This document shows positions 1 through 8,523 of a stretch of 14,986 nucleotides of DNA, one piece after another. A model generated the notes under the pieces. The model made no database searches, was not told where the DNA came from, and saw nothing but the letters and a program-made list of their open reading frames with translations. This DNA is from Lentisphaeria bacterium. GTDB taxonomy: Bacteria; Verrucomicrobiota; Lentisphaeria; Victivallales; Victivallaceae. The translations under genes and the position numbers were made by a program. The stretch covers positions 1 to 14,986 of the forward strand of contig JABLYX010000090.1 in assembly GCA_018265615.1 (NCBI GenBank), read 5' to 3'. Positions within the stretch are counted from its first letter, which is position 1; the number at the start of each line of letters is the position of its first letter.

Positions 1-54
1 CTCGCCGACCGCATCCGCACCCTCGTCCTCTCCGCACTCAGAAAAGAGTTCTGA
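1..54 (+). CDS. C-terminal end of an upstream gene (partial)
   Basis: The window opens inside a reading frame whose last 17 codons end ADRIRTLVLSALRKEF before a TGA at 52-54. The piece is helical and basic, and too short to assign to any family. It runs in the same direction as the following operon but is separated from it by 110 bases carrying a hairpin and promoter-like sequence, so it probably belongs to a different transcription unit. That this frame is the coding one is inferred from its codon usage, which resembles the downstream genes. Confidence 0.5.
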   Translation, partial: LADRIRTLVLSALRKEF

Positions 55-60
55 CGGCTC

Positions 61-77
61 AAAAAGCGGCTTTTTTT
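61..77 (+). terminator. Weak hairpin with T-tract after the upstream gene
   Basis: AAAAAG at 61-66 pairs with CTTTTT at 70-75 around a three-base CGG loop, and the T-run extends to 77. The stem is short and mostly A-T, so it would be a poor intrinsic terminator. Its position just after the TGA at 54 is right, and the A-run would also let it act in the opposite direction. Confidence 0.35.
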
Positions 78-88
78 CCGGTTCCGGC

Positions 89-121
89 TTGAAAATACCG
101 AATCCGGTACAATTGTATACT
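89..121 (+). promoter_or_regulatory. Putative promoter/operator of the nine-gene operon
   Basis: A -35-like TTGAAA (89-94) and a -10-like TATACT (116-121) are present, but the 21-base spacing is longer than ideal. Between and over them lie two palindromes: TACCG-AATC-CGGTA (96-109) and the perfect ten-base TACAATTGTA (108-117), which overlaps the -10 candidate. A repressor site covering the promoter would fit a tightly controlled system. This is the only gap of promoter size before the operon. The promoter elements themselves are not strong matches. Confidence 0.35.
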
Positions 122-164
122 CAGGGGGCTCTCTCCCGCCGAGTTCATCGTGCAACGGAGGAAT

Positions 165-1169
165 ATGAAATCTGTTTATGGAATCGCCGCCGCATTGTTC
201 CTGCTCGCCGGCCTCGCCGCCGGAGAGGCTGTCCTTGACCGCACGGACGTGGAACGGCTGCTCTATCTGCAGCAGGGCAACGGCGGGATTTTTCTGGTTT
301 TTCAGGAGAAAAACGACGACGGTACGCTCTTCTGCACCCGACTCGGCTCGGAGGTCTCCGGCAACTACCGCACGCAGGATCTGCAGATTCTGCCGTTCCG
401 CCGGAATGTTTCACCCGACACCGTCGCTGTATACGCCGCGGCCCAGATGGGCGGGCTGTACCCGGGGCAGGCCTGTATCGAACTCTGCCGTTACTATCCC
501 TCCGCAGGCGGGGAAAAGCTGCTGCTTGCCGATGCGGAAATGAAAAGCCTTTTCGCCTCCCTTCGCGAGCTGGCGGCGGGCTGGCGGCAGATAACCCGCG
601 CGAACCTGTCCGACGAGGCGGTGACGGCCGAAATCTCCAACGCCCTCGAACAGTCGCAGCCGGTCACGGTAATCCGGTCGGCAGTTCAGGAGAAAGATTT
701 TTTTCTTGCGCTCTCCATCCATGACTCCTTTTCCCGGCAGCTGCTCGCGCTCTCCCGCAATTCGTTTTACGGCTCGGATGCGATTACGCGGCAGATCAAC
801 GACTTTCTCGCGGGCCTGCGCACGGAGCTGTTCACCACCTATCAGGAGCAGCGCAAGCTGGTCTCCTCCGTCCGCGAAAGCAACTTCCGTAAGCTGCTGC
901 CGGGCGTGTTCGGGGAGTGGAACGGCGTTCCGGCCGATTTCAATCAGCTGCAAAGGCTCTATACGCAAAGCTTCCGCTCCTACTGCAATCTCGACGTCTA
1001 CTCCCCGAATGCGGAATTCCCGCAATGGGGCAGCGCGATGCTCGACGTTCTGGCCCTGCTCCCGGATTCCCCGGCGGCTGAACCGCTCGGCCAGGAATTC
1101 GATCGGGCTTTCAATCGTTATTCCGACCTCGTGAAGAGAAAAGCGGAAGAAACGCAAAAAAGGAAATGA
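165..1169 (+). CDS. Secreted protein, first gene of the operon, no recognised family
   Basis: The predicted product has 334 residues. The start was set at ATG 165 because GGAGG lies just upstream (157-161) and the protein then begins with a clear signal peptide: a Lys at residue 2, then a hydrophobic stretch (GIAAALFLLAGLAAG) with likely cleavage near residue 20. A GTG at 150 is in frame but would put the ribosome site inside the gene. The mature part is mixed, with a beta-rich first third and a helical, charged C-terminus ending in a Lys/Arg/Glu-rich tail. I recognise no domain. The next gene starts 10 bases after the stop, so it is co-transcribed with a GTPase and a stator-like complex. It should work in the periplasm, perhaps as a partner of the periplasmic VWA or coiled-coil domains; that role is inference only. 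Confidence 0.85.
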   Translation: MKSVYGIAAALFLLAGLAAGEAVLDRTDVERLLYLQQGNGGIFLVFQEKNDDGTLFCTRLGSEVSGNYRTQDLQILPFRRNVSPDTVAVYAAAQMGGLYPGQACIELCRYYPSAGGEKLLLADAEMKSLFASLRELAAGWRQITRANLSDEAVTAEISNALEQSQPVTVIRSAVQEKDFFLALSIHDSFSRQLLALSRNSFYGSDAITRQINDFLAGLRTELFTTYQEQRKLVSSVRESNFRKLLPGVFGEWNGVPADFNQLQRLYTQSFRSYCNLDVYSPNAEFPQWGSAMLDVLALLPDSPAAEPLGQEFDRAFNRYSDLVKRKAEETQKRK

Positions 1170-1179
1170 CGGCATCACC

Positions 1180-2985
1180 ATGGATCAATATTTTCTGTTT
1201 CTGAACGACATTCAAGTCGGCCCCTATTCAAAGGAGGAGGTGGCGGCGCTTCTTGCCCGCAGCAGAATTACCGGCTCCACCCCGGTCCGCCGCGCCGACT
1301 CCGCCGAATGGCGCAACTTGGGCGGGCATGAGCAATTCGCCGATATTCCCGCCGGGAACGGCACAGGCGTTGCGGCGGCAGCCGGCCTCGTCCGGGTTTC
1401 GGAGGACGAAATGCGGTTCCAGTGCCCGTACTGCCGGCGGCGCTACGCGGGGCCGCTCTCCTATCTCGGGCAGCATATCGCCTGCAACTCCTGCGCGGAG
1501 GAATTCGCGATCCCCGAGACATTCGGAGCCGCTCAGAAAGCTGTTCCGGAAACGCCGGGGCTGCAGGACGAAATCCCTGAGGGCGACCTTGTCTGTCCGC
1601 ATTGCTGGAAGAGTTTCGACCGCAGACACGTGCTCTATATCTCACAGCACCCGTCGCTGATCGGAGACCCGGTGCTCGGGGAGTTCGAGCACCGCCGTTT
1701 CTCTCCGACCGTCTTCAACGCGCAGGGGCGGCCGCTCGACGCCGGTGGAGTGGCGGTTTCAGACATGGCCTGCCCGCACTGCCACCTGAGGCTGCCCGCA
1801 ACCATCACCGACCTCGAAAGCTTCTACTGTTCGATCGTCGGAGCCCCGTCCAGCGGAAAATCCTATTACCTGACCAGCCTGATTCACAAACTGAAGGAGT
1901 CGCTGCCGGAGCACTTCGACCGTTCGCTGCTCGACCCCGATCCGCTGCTGAACCAGATCATCGACGGTTATGAACGGCTGCTTTTCATGGCGGTGGAGCC
2001 CGACAAAGTCGTCATGCTGCCGAAGACCCAGCAGACCGGAAACGACTTCTCCGACCAGGTCATGCTCGGCGGCGTCCAGACGGAGCTGCCGAAGCCGTTC
2101 ATCTTCGAGTGCCGGCCGCGCGGCGGCGGCGCCGGGCTGAACCTCGTCTTCTACGACAACGCGGGGGAGCACTTCCAGCCCGGGGCGGACGTGATGATCA
2201 ATCCGGCCACACAGCACCTTGCGCGTTCGAACGCCATACTGTTCCTCTTCGACCCGATCAATGATGCAAAGCTGCGCCGCGTCTGCGGGTCGGAGGACCC
2301 GCAGATCACTGAACACGCGAAAGTCTCCGACCAGTCCACGCTCTTTGCCGAGATGATCAGCCGTCTGCGCCGCCACCGCGGCATGGAAGCGGCCGACACC
2401 TGCCCGATCCCCCTTGTGGTCGTGGTCGGCAAATATGACGCCTGGAGCCATGCGTTCCCGAAGGATCTGCGCAAGCTCCCGCCGTACCAGCGGAACCCGG
2501 AGAGCGGGGAAGCCGCGCTCAACCGCAATCTGCTGCTCGACGTCTCATTCGCAACGCGGGAATTCATGCTCGAACACGCGCCGGGAGTGGTCAACACGGC
2601 GGAATCGTTCTTCCGCGAGGTTTACTTCTTGCCGGCCAGCAATTTCGGGGTTCCGGCCAGCCGCAGTGAATTCGGCGGGATCGGCGTGATTCCGGATCGG
2701 ATCGATCCGGTCTGGGTCGAGGTTCCGCTGCTGCTCGAGCTGGCGCTCGCGGACGTGATTCCGTCGCGCTGCGAAGCGCCGCGCAACACGGAGCCCGGCT
2801 TCCTGCCGAAAATCGTGAACGGCGAGATCCTGTTCCGCCATCCGCTCACCGGCAGGCAGGAGCGCCTGCCGCTCAACTATCTCGGCGCCGTCCTGGAGAT
2901 CGGCGGCAAAAGGTACGCGATGCCGCCTGCAACAGCAGGTAATTCCGGACGGAAACATCCTGCCCCGAATGATTTATGGAGTTGA
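1180..2985 (+). CDS. GYF_2 / zinc-ribbon / P-loop GTPase-like protein
   Basis: The protein has 601 residues and no signal or membrane segment, so it should be cytoplasmic. A GYF_2 domain fills about residues 2-55 (Y4-F5, G14-P15, W44). A four-Cys zinc ribbon follows (C82, C85, C102, C105). Two more CxxC knuckles (C139/C142 and C198/C201) lie 56 residues apart, as if a second ribbon had been split by an insertion. The nucleotide-binding domain starts at once after it, with Walker A GAPSSGKS (221-228), a Walker B/switch motif DNAGE (326-330) and GKYD (417-420) in the place of NKxD. This pattern fits TRAFAC-type GTPases of the kind found beside GAP1 proteins. GYF domains bind proline-rich peptides, and the next gene encodes one. 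No good ribosome site precedes ATG 1180; an AGGAA about 15 bases upstream is too far, so coupling to the preceding gene is likely. GTP rather than ATP use is inferred from GKYD. Confidence 0.88.
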   Translation: MDQYFLFLNDIQVGPYSKEEVAALLARSRITGSTPVRRADSAEWRNLGGHEQFADIPAGNGTGVAAAAGLVRVSEDEMRFQCPYCRRRYAGPLSYLGQHIACNSCAEEFAIPETFGAAQKAVPETPGLQDEIPEGDLVCPHCWKSFDRRHVLYISQHPSLIGDPVLGEFEHRRFSPTVFNAQGRPLDAGGVAVSDMACPHCHLRLPATITDLESFYCSIVGAPSSGKSYYLTSLIHKLKESLPEHFDRSLLDPDPLLNQIIDGYERLLFMAVEPDKVVMLPKTQQTGNDFSDQVMLGGVQTELPKPFIFECRPRGGGAGLNLVFYDNAGEHFQPGADVMINPATQHLARSNAILFLFDPINDAKLRRVCGSEDPQITEHAKVSDQSTLFAEMISRLRRHRGMEAADTCPIPLVVVVGKYDAWSHAFPKDLRKLPPYQRNPESGEAALNRNLLLDVSFATREFMLEHAPGVVNTAESFFREVYFLPASNFGVPASRSEFGGIGVIPDRIDPVWVEVPLLLELALADVIPSRCEAPRNTEPGFLPKIVNGEILFRHPLTGRQERLPLNYLGAVLEIGGKRYAMPPATAGNSGRKHPAPNDLWS

Positions 2986-2997
2986 ATCTCTTAACTT

Positions 2998-5436
2998 ATG
3001 TTTGAGCTTGTCCATACATCGACCCAGCAGGGTCTCCTGGCCGGCAGGTCCGGCTTCGCCTCGGTCGCCTTCACCGAGGGGATCCCGGCGAACCTGATCA
3101 CGCCGGTGGAAAACCTGAGCGGCTACAAGGCGCTCTTTCCGCCGACCCATCCCGATGCGCCGAAGAACCCGGTTGCTTTCAGCTACCTGCGCATCCGATA
3201 CGGCACGGCCACGCTGCGGATCATCAGCCGCATCGCCCCGGCGGGGCTGGACTACACCGGGCGCGCGAACAAAATCGCCCATCACCTGATCTTCGACCGG
3301 GAATCCGAGCTCGACGCGATTCCGCTCGGCGCGGTTTCGGTCGCACTCGCTCCGGAGAACTTCTTCACGGAGTGGACGGAGCCGGCCAGGCTCCTGCCGC
3401 GCCGCGCCGTCCAGTTCCGCAAGCCGGAATCCGGCGGGATCGCCCGGAACTGGAGAGAGTGCGCCGGAGACGCGGGCTGGGCCGGGGTCGTCGCGGAAAA
3501 ATTCCGCGAGAATCCCGAGCAGTCGTTCCACCTCGAGGTCCCGGCGGGCTTCCCCGCGGAGCGGTTGCTTGAACTGGTCGCAGAGGTGGTCATGCAGCTC
3601 GGCCCCGCCGAGGTCCGCGAGTTCACTTTCTGCACTTATTTCTCCGCCTCGGGCAGCTGCCCGGCCTTCTTCCGCGTCATGATCGAAGGGACGCCGCAGC
3701 TTGCCGGGATGAAACGCCTGAAGCCCGACAGCGTACTTTCGCTCACAGGCGGCTCCGTACCCGTACCGGAGGCGTTTGCGGCCTCACCCGCCGTCATGCG
3801 CGCCCGGCACGGCATACCGGCTCCGGCCGGAAAGCCGGATGCGCCTCCCCCTGTGAAGCCCGCGCCCCGGCCGGCGGCTCCGGAAGAATCCGCTTACACG
3901 GTGCGTGAACCGGTCAGGCCGCAGCTGCCGCCAAAGGCGCCGCGCCCTCCGCTTCCTCCACCACGGACCTGGCGTTCAGGCGACGCGGCCGAAGAGCCGG
4001 AGGCCGCGTCCTCCGGAACCGGGCGGCGCAAGCTGCTCTTCTTCTGCACCATGTTCCTCCTGCTTGCGACGGGCGGCTTTCTCGTTTTTCTTCTGTTCAC
4101 CCCGGAGGAGGAACCGGAGAATCCTCCGCCGGAGGTCATAAAAACAACGGCCGCTCCGCAGCACTCCGCCACGCGGCAGCAGGAAAAACAGCCCTCCCCG
4201 CCCGTACAGTTGCCGGTATCGGAAACGCCGCCGGACGCTCCTGTGCAGTCGGAGTGGCCCGCAAGCGCGGAGCAGCAGCTCACCGCCGCTTTCCGGCTCT
4301 ACCTGCAGTGGGTCGACGGCAATATGCGGATCGAGCTTCCGCCGGAACTCAAAGCGGCGGACTCCGTCTCCGCCGCATTCGATACGGTCGGCAACCTCTC
4401 CCGGCTGAAGGATCCGGAGACATTCCTCGCCAGGGACGGCGACGGCGTACGGCTCCTCCCGGCGAAGAAAAGCGGCACGCTGCAGTATCTCCCGCTGCCG
4501 GACGCGCCGGAGGCGTCGCTCAGGCTCCGGCTGCAGAACGGCGGGCTCGTCATCACGCCCCCGCAGCCGCAGGCGGATCCGGAGCTCATCCTGCCGGAGA
4601 AGTCGAACCTCACGGCGGTCATTTTCAGCGGCGGCGGCAGGACGTTCCGCTTCGAGCCGGTGTTCCGCGAAGAGTTCCTGAAGCTGCTCGGAAAGGGGAC
4701 GGTCACGGCTGCCGTCTCCGGCGACATCGTCACCCTCACCTATCTGCCGTCCGACGAAACCCGCAAGCTGCGCCGGTCCCTGTCGATCCGCGCCGGGAGC
4801 CGGACCATCTCGGGCATCGACGACCGCAAAGAGATGGAGATCATCCGGCTCTCCCTCGAGCAGGTCCGGCAATGGAACGACCGTGCGGCGGAATTCCGGC
4901 TCCGCAAGCATGCATCCGACACGAAACAGCGGGAGGCCGCCCGGAAAGAAGCAGCCGACAGGGAGATGGCGGAGGCACCACCCGCCTTTCCGCTCCCCTC
5001 CGAGGTGAACCGCCTGCCGCGCAACTGGCAGACTCTCATCACCAGCCTCGCCGCGACTCCGAAGAGTACCGCCGATCTGCAGCTTGCGAACGCCGAAAAG
5101 CTCCTGCTGCTGCTCGACACCGAAGATCCGTACCGAACCGAACTCGAAACCTATATCAGCCAATTGAAACTGCGCCGCGAGATCGAACGCCTCCGGGCGG
5201 AAGCTGCAGCGGCCCGGAAAGCATACGAAGCGGCCTCCGCCGCAGCGGACAGAGCGGCGGACCTGGTGCGCCGGCAGCTGAACGGCATCGCCGACAAGCT
5301 GGCGGATAAGACCGGGGTGGAGCCGCTCCTCCGCGGCAGGCAGAAAATCGATCCGGAGACGCTGCCCGCCAAACTGGCCGAACAGCTGCCTGTCGTCATT
5401 TCCGCAGCATCTGAAACCGGGAAACGGAACCCATGA
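2998..5436 (+). CDS. GAP1-like (GTPase-associated protein 1) N-terminal domain with a membrane anchor and long C-terminal region
   Basis: The protein has 812 residues. Residues 1 to about 265 look like the N-terminal domain of GTPase-associated protein 1: an opening ELVHTSTQQGL, then GRSGF, and the telling stretch DYTGRANKIAHH (85-96), followed by a CTYFSASG segment. A Pro-rich linker (about 270-340, including PPKAPRPPLPPPRTW at 311-325) precedes one membrane helix at about 346-367. Arg-Arg-Lys before the helix predicts the GAP1 domain inside the cell and the C-terminal 445 residues outside. The C-terminal part has beta-like and helical sections, with coiled coil near 640-665 and 720-762. GAP1 proteins are known from comparative genomics as companions of TRAFAC GTPases; the GTPase gene lies 12 bases upstream. 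ATG 2998 is the first possible start after an in-frame TAA at 2992, and no clear Shine-Dalgarno is seen. The stop overlaps the next start by four bases (ATGA). Confidence 0.85.
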   Translation: MFELVHTSTQQGLLAGRSGFASVAFTEGIPANLITPVENLSGYKALFPPTHPDAPKNPVAFSYLRIRYGTATLRIISRIAPAGLDYTGRANKIAHHLIFDRESELDAIPLGAVSVALAPENFFTEWTEPARLLPRRAVQFRKPESGGIARNWRECAGDAGWAGVVAEKFRENPEQSFHLEVPAGFPAERLLELVAEVVMQLGPAEVREFTFCTYFSASGSCPAFFRVMIEGTPQLAGMKRLKPDSVLSLTGGSVPVPEAFAASPAVMRARHGIPAPAGKPDAPPPVKPAPRPAAPEESAYTVREPVRPQLPPKAPRPPLPPPRTWRSGDAAEEPEAASSGTGRRKLLFFCTMFLLLATGGFLVFLLFTPEEEPENPPPEVIKTTAAPQHSATRQQEKQPSPPVQLPVSETPPDAPVQSEWPASAEQQLTAAFRLYLQWVDGNMRIELPPELKAADSVSAAFDTVGNLSRLKDPETFLARDGDGVRLLPAKKSGTLQYLPLPDAPEASLRLRLQNGGLVITPPQPQADPELILPEKSNLTAVIFSGGGRTFRFEPVFREEFLKLLGKGTVTAAVSGDIVTLTYLPSDETRKLRRSLSIRAGSRTISGIDDRKEMEIIRLSLEQVRQWNDRAAEFRLRKHASDTKQREAARKEAADREMAEAPPAFPLPSEVNRLPRNWQTLITSLAATPKSTADLQLANAEKLLLLLDTEDPYRTELETYISQLKLRREIERLRAEAAAARKAYEAASAAADRAADLVRRQLNGIADKLADKTGVEPLLRGRQKIDPETLPAKLAEQLPVVISAASETGKRNP

Positions 5437-8400
5437 GCAAAATACAGGATATCATCGAACAGATCGGGAGCTTTCTCGATTCCGACGACCGGAGCATGAC
5501 GCCCCGCCTCGCACGCCTCGCCGCCGATTACGCGGAGGGGTGCCGGCAGCTGAACCGGGAGCTCGCGGAGTGCGGCAATGTGCTCCGCTCCTCGACGCTG
5601 CGGCAGGCGCAGAAATTCAATGTCGGCTTCCAGCCGCCCCTGACCGACCGCTTCCGGCTGCTGAACTTTCCGCTTCGCGACGAGTGGTGCGACATCTGCC
5701 GGCTGTACAATCTCGAGCTGCCGCCGAAGCTCGACACGGAGACGGTCGAAAGACTCCTGAATTCCGACGAGGAGCGCGAAAGAACCGCCGCCGCCCTGAT
5801 CGCCGAATGGCCGGAAACCGCCCGGCACGGGAGCCTCGCCAGGCAACTGAATCTGCTGCGCCGGATCCTCGCCGTCGCGACGACCGGATGCCCCACCTGG
5901 CAGAACAATCTAACCGAGGTCGAAAAGCGTTATCTCGCCGAACTCGGCCGGGATACGGAGGAGGCGCTTGCCCGGAATGACCTCGAACGGCTCGAGGCGA
6001 TCTGCCGGGAACTGAATTCCCCCGAACTGCGGAGCACACCCGATCCGGCCCTCATGGAGAAACTGCGCAGAGCGGTCCGCTCCGGTCAGGAACAACGTAT
6101 GGAGCAGCGCCAGAACGCCCTTCTCGACCAGCTGCAGGCGGCCTATGCGGCAATGGACGCCGCGCTGCTCGGGCAGCTGCTGGAGGAGTGGCGCAAGCTG
6201 TTGACCGATCCGCTCGCCGCACCGGACGAAAACGCCCGGACCGTCATCCGTGAAATCGAACAGTTTCTTGACGGCCGCCGCCGCGAGGCCGCGCAACAGC
6301 AGGAGTTCGAGCGCCTGCGCACGGAACTTCTCGTCAAACTCGACGACAATGCCCCGTTCGCAGAAATCGACCGCCTCTATCAGTCGCTCCGGCTGCTTGA
6401 CCGGCCGATCGAAGGAGCGCTGGTCCGCCGGGTCGAGACCCTCACGGCCGAGGCCCGGCTCGAGGCCGCGCGCCGCCACATCCGGCACACGGTCTACGGT
6501 ATCACGGCCGCGCTGCTGCTGACCGGCGCGACAGCGATCGCACTGCTGGCTTACCAATACCGCCGCACGCTCTCCTCCTCCGTGCGAAGCATGCAGAAGC
6601 TCATCGAGGAGGGAAATCCCGCCGGAGCGCTCGCGCTTTATGACAAACTGCAGCAGGAGTCGCCCCGCGTCGCCGGCACGTCCCGCATCACCGCGCTGAA
6701 GGAACAGGCCCTGAACAAGCGCACCGCGGCGGAAACCGAGCGCCTGAATACAAGCCGGGAATTCGAATTCCTCGCTTCAGAGCTGTCGCCTCTGCTCACG
6801 GCGGCGGGCTTCAGCCCGTCCCGCGCCTCCGGGCTGCTGGCAGAAGGGGAAAAGCTGCAAAATCGCCTCACCGATGCGGAGCGCGTCCGCTTCCTGGCCT
6901 TCAAGAGCGAATTCGCCCGCCTGACGGAAGAACGGAAGAAAGCGCAGGAGAAGAAGTTCAGCGATGCGGCAGCCAAGCTCATCGCAATGCTTCAGGCACC
7001 GGGCGCAACCGCCGAACTTCTCGAGAATACCGTGAAACAGTTCAACGAGCTTCTGCGCGGCAGCAAGGGCAGCGTGGAACCGGCGATCCTCGAAAACAGC
7101 CGCAGCCTGTTCGAGCGCCGGAGCACGGCGCTCCGGAACCGGCTCGACCGCGAGAAATCCGAACAGGAGCTGCTGCGGGCCCTGACCGCGCCGGACGAAA
7201 TCTACAGCTATCTGGACGCCCTCGCCCGGGTTGAAACGGAGCTTCCGGCCCAGGCCCCGGAATTCGCCCGGGCCCGTGCGCTCCTGCCGCTCTACCGTGC
7301 CATGACCTCGGCGGATTTCGTTGATTCCACGCCGCCGGACGACTGGCGGCCGGAGAGCGCGGCGACCTATCTGGGTCCCCGGCAGCTGGACCTCATGCAG
7401 TATGCCAGACCGGAGCCGGACCTGAAGGCGCTGACCGCCGAATTCGACCGGAAGCTCAAATCGCTGGCGGACCTCTTCACCGCTCCCGGAGACTTTTATG
7501 AACTCGCGTTCCGGACCGCCGACGGCCGGCAATGCTTCTTTTATGCGGAGGAGCAGCCCCGGGCCGAACGCACGCGCAGCACGCAGGATGTCCGTGAAAT
7601 CACACTCGATACGGTCCTCGAACCCGGCAGGCTCGGAACCCCGACCGTGATCAAGGTCACGCGCTCAGGAAACAGTTGGCGCTTCTCGGTCGTGCCGGGA
7701 TTCCTTGACAAAATCCGCTTCCCGGCGGAATTCACGGAACTGGCCGGCTGGGACCCGCTCAAGCCGGAGGAGTTCCCGAAGCCGGCGCATCTGCGCTTCC
7801 TCGAAGCGACGCGTGAAAAGATCGCCAGGGCAAAGAGCCACTCCGAGCTCGAAAACCTCGTGCTCCGGCAGCTTCGGCAGCTCACCGCCGACACCGCCAT
7901 GAATCCTTATCAGCAAAAAGCGCTGTTCCGGCAGTTGCTGACCATGCTGCCGCGGCTGTCGCACTTCTACGCCTCCTCTGCGGCATATGCCGAGAGCGTC
8001 CGCCAGGCTCCGGAGGAGGAACAGCCGGAATGGTACAACCCCGCCGCATATCTGGATGCGGAGCATGAAATCGCTTCGTTCCGCGAAGGACTGGCGGAAT
8101 TTCCGGCGCAGCTCGACCGGCTTCAGGAGCAGCGGACCTTCCTGCAGCGTTTCTACAAAGCGCTGCTTTCCCGGCGCATCTCCGCGGCGGCCGTCGTGGT
8201 CCGGAAAGACGGCGGATTCATGCTTCACCGCTTCCGGAAGCCGCAGCCGCAGGAGCTTTTCCTGCTGACGCGCTTCCGCACCGGCGAGGTGGAGACCGAC
8301 CGCCTCCTGCCGCTCCCGGAGAGGGTCTGGGCCGACGCCGCCGACCTGGAAGGCGAGCTCGGGGGCAACTGCTTCCCGGGCCAGGTGCTCTACTGCTCCG

Positions 8401-8510
8401 ACAGCCTCGAACTGACTCCGGCGTTTTTTGCGAAGTGGCAGGAGGAGGCGTCGAAGCTGAACCCGGACCCGGTGCTGTCGCCGGCTCTGAAACCATTGAA
8501 TATCCCATAA
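5433..8510 (+). CDS. Large single-pass helical membrane protein, unknown function
   Basis: The protein has 1025 residues and is the largest of the operon. Its start codon overlaps the preceding stop (ATGA), which suggests translational coupling. Residues 1-350 are strongly helical and charged, with Gln/Glu/Arg/Leu-rich coiled-coil-like runs. One clear membrane segment lies at about 354-376, flanked by basic residues on both sides, so orientation is not certain. After it come another 300 residues of helical repeats rich in Leu, Glu and Arg. Two regions are less helical, near 690-790 and near 915-1010, and may be small beta domains. I find no catalytic motif and cannot name a family. The size and architecture suggest a scaffold or a long arm linking the GTPase/GAP1 part to the channel subunits downstream; that is inferred from position only. 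Confidence 0.82.
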   Translation: MSKIQDIIEQIGSFLDSDDRSMTPRLARLAADYAEGCRQLNRELAECGNVLRSSTLRQAQKFNVGFQPPLTDRFRLLNFPLRDEWCDICRLYNLELPPKLDTETVERLLNSDEERERTAAALIAEWPETARHGSLARQLNLLRRILAVATTGCPTWQNNLTEVEKRYLAELGRDTEEALARNDLERLEAICRELNSPELRSTPDPALMEKLRRAVRSGQEQRMEQRQNALLDQLQAAYAAMDAALLGQLLEEWRKLLTDPLAAPDENARTVIREIEQFLDGRRREAAQQQEFERLRTELLVKLDDNAPFAEIDRLYQSLRLLDRPIEGALVRRVETLTAEARLEAARRHIRHTVYGITAALLLTGATAIALLAYQYRRTLSSSVRSMQKLIEEGNPAGALALYDKLQQESPRVAGTSRITALKEQALNKRTAAETERLNTSREFEFLASELSPLLTAAGFSPSRASGLLAEGEKLQNRLTDAERVRFLAFKSEFARLTEERKKAQEKKFSDAAAKLIAMLQAPGATAELLENTVKQFNELLRGSKGSVEPAILENSRSLFERRSTALRNRLDREKSEQELLRALTAPDEIYSYLDALARVETELPAQAPEFARARALLPLYRAMTSADFVDSTPPDDWRPESAATYLGPRQLDLMQYARPEPDLKALTAEFDRKLKSLADLFTAPGDFYELAFRTADGRQCFFYAEEQPRAERTRSTQDVREITLDTVLEPGRLGTPTVIKVTRSGNSWRFSVVPGFLDKIRFPAEFTELAGWDPLKPEEFPKPAHLRFLEATREKIARAKSHSELENLVLRQLRQLTADTAMNPYQQKALFRQLLTMLPRLSHFYASSAAYAESVRQAPEEEQPEWYNPAAYLDAEHEIASFREGLAEFPAQLDRLQEQRTFLQRFYKALLSRRISAAAVVVRKDGGFMLHRFRKPQPQELFLLTRFRTGEVETDRLLPLPERVWADAADLEGELGGNCFPGQVLYCSDSLELTPAFFAKWQEEASKLNPDPVLSPALKPLNIP

Positions 8511-8511
8511 C

Positions 8512-8516
8512 AGGAG
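8512..8516 (+). promoter_or_regulatory. Ribosome binding site AGGAG that decides a TTG start
   Basis: AGGAG ends one base before an in-frame ATG at 8518 and seven bases before a TTG at 8524. One base is too close for initiation and seven is ideal. The TTG start also gives a protein beginning MSDPYYYL, the normal opening of a GYF_2 domain. Confidence 0.5.
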
Positions 8517-8523
8517 AATGCAA

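Noticed and set aside
61..77. Possible strong terminator before the operon
   Set aside because: The stem is only six mostly A-T pairs, so I kept it as a weak terminator candidate and not a firm one.
411..1181. Minus-strand open frame (256 codons) opposite the secreted protein gene
   Set aside because: It lies antisense to a gene with a clear signal peptide and ribosome site; low-complexity composition and no promoter.
3976..5163. Long minus-strand open frame (395 codons) opposite the GAP1-like gene
   Set aside because: It is a GC-rich antisense shadow of a well-supported gene, Arg/Glu-rich without any domain, and the packed operon leaves no room for it.
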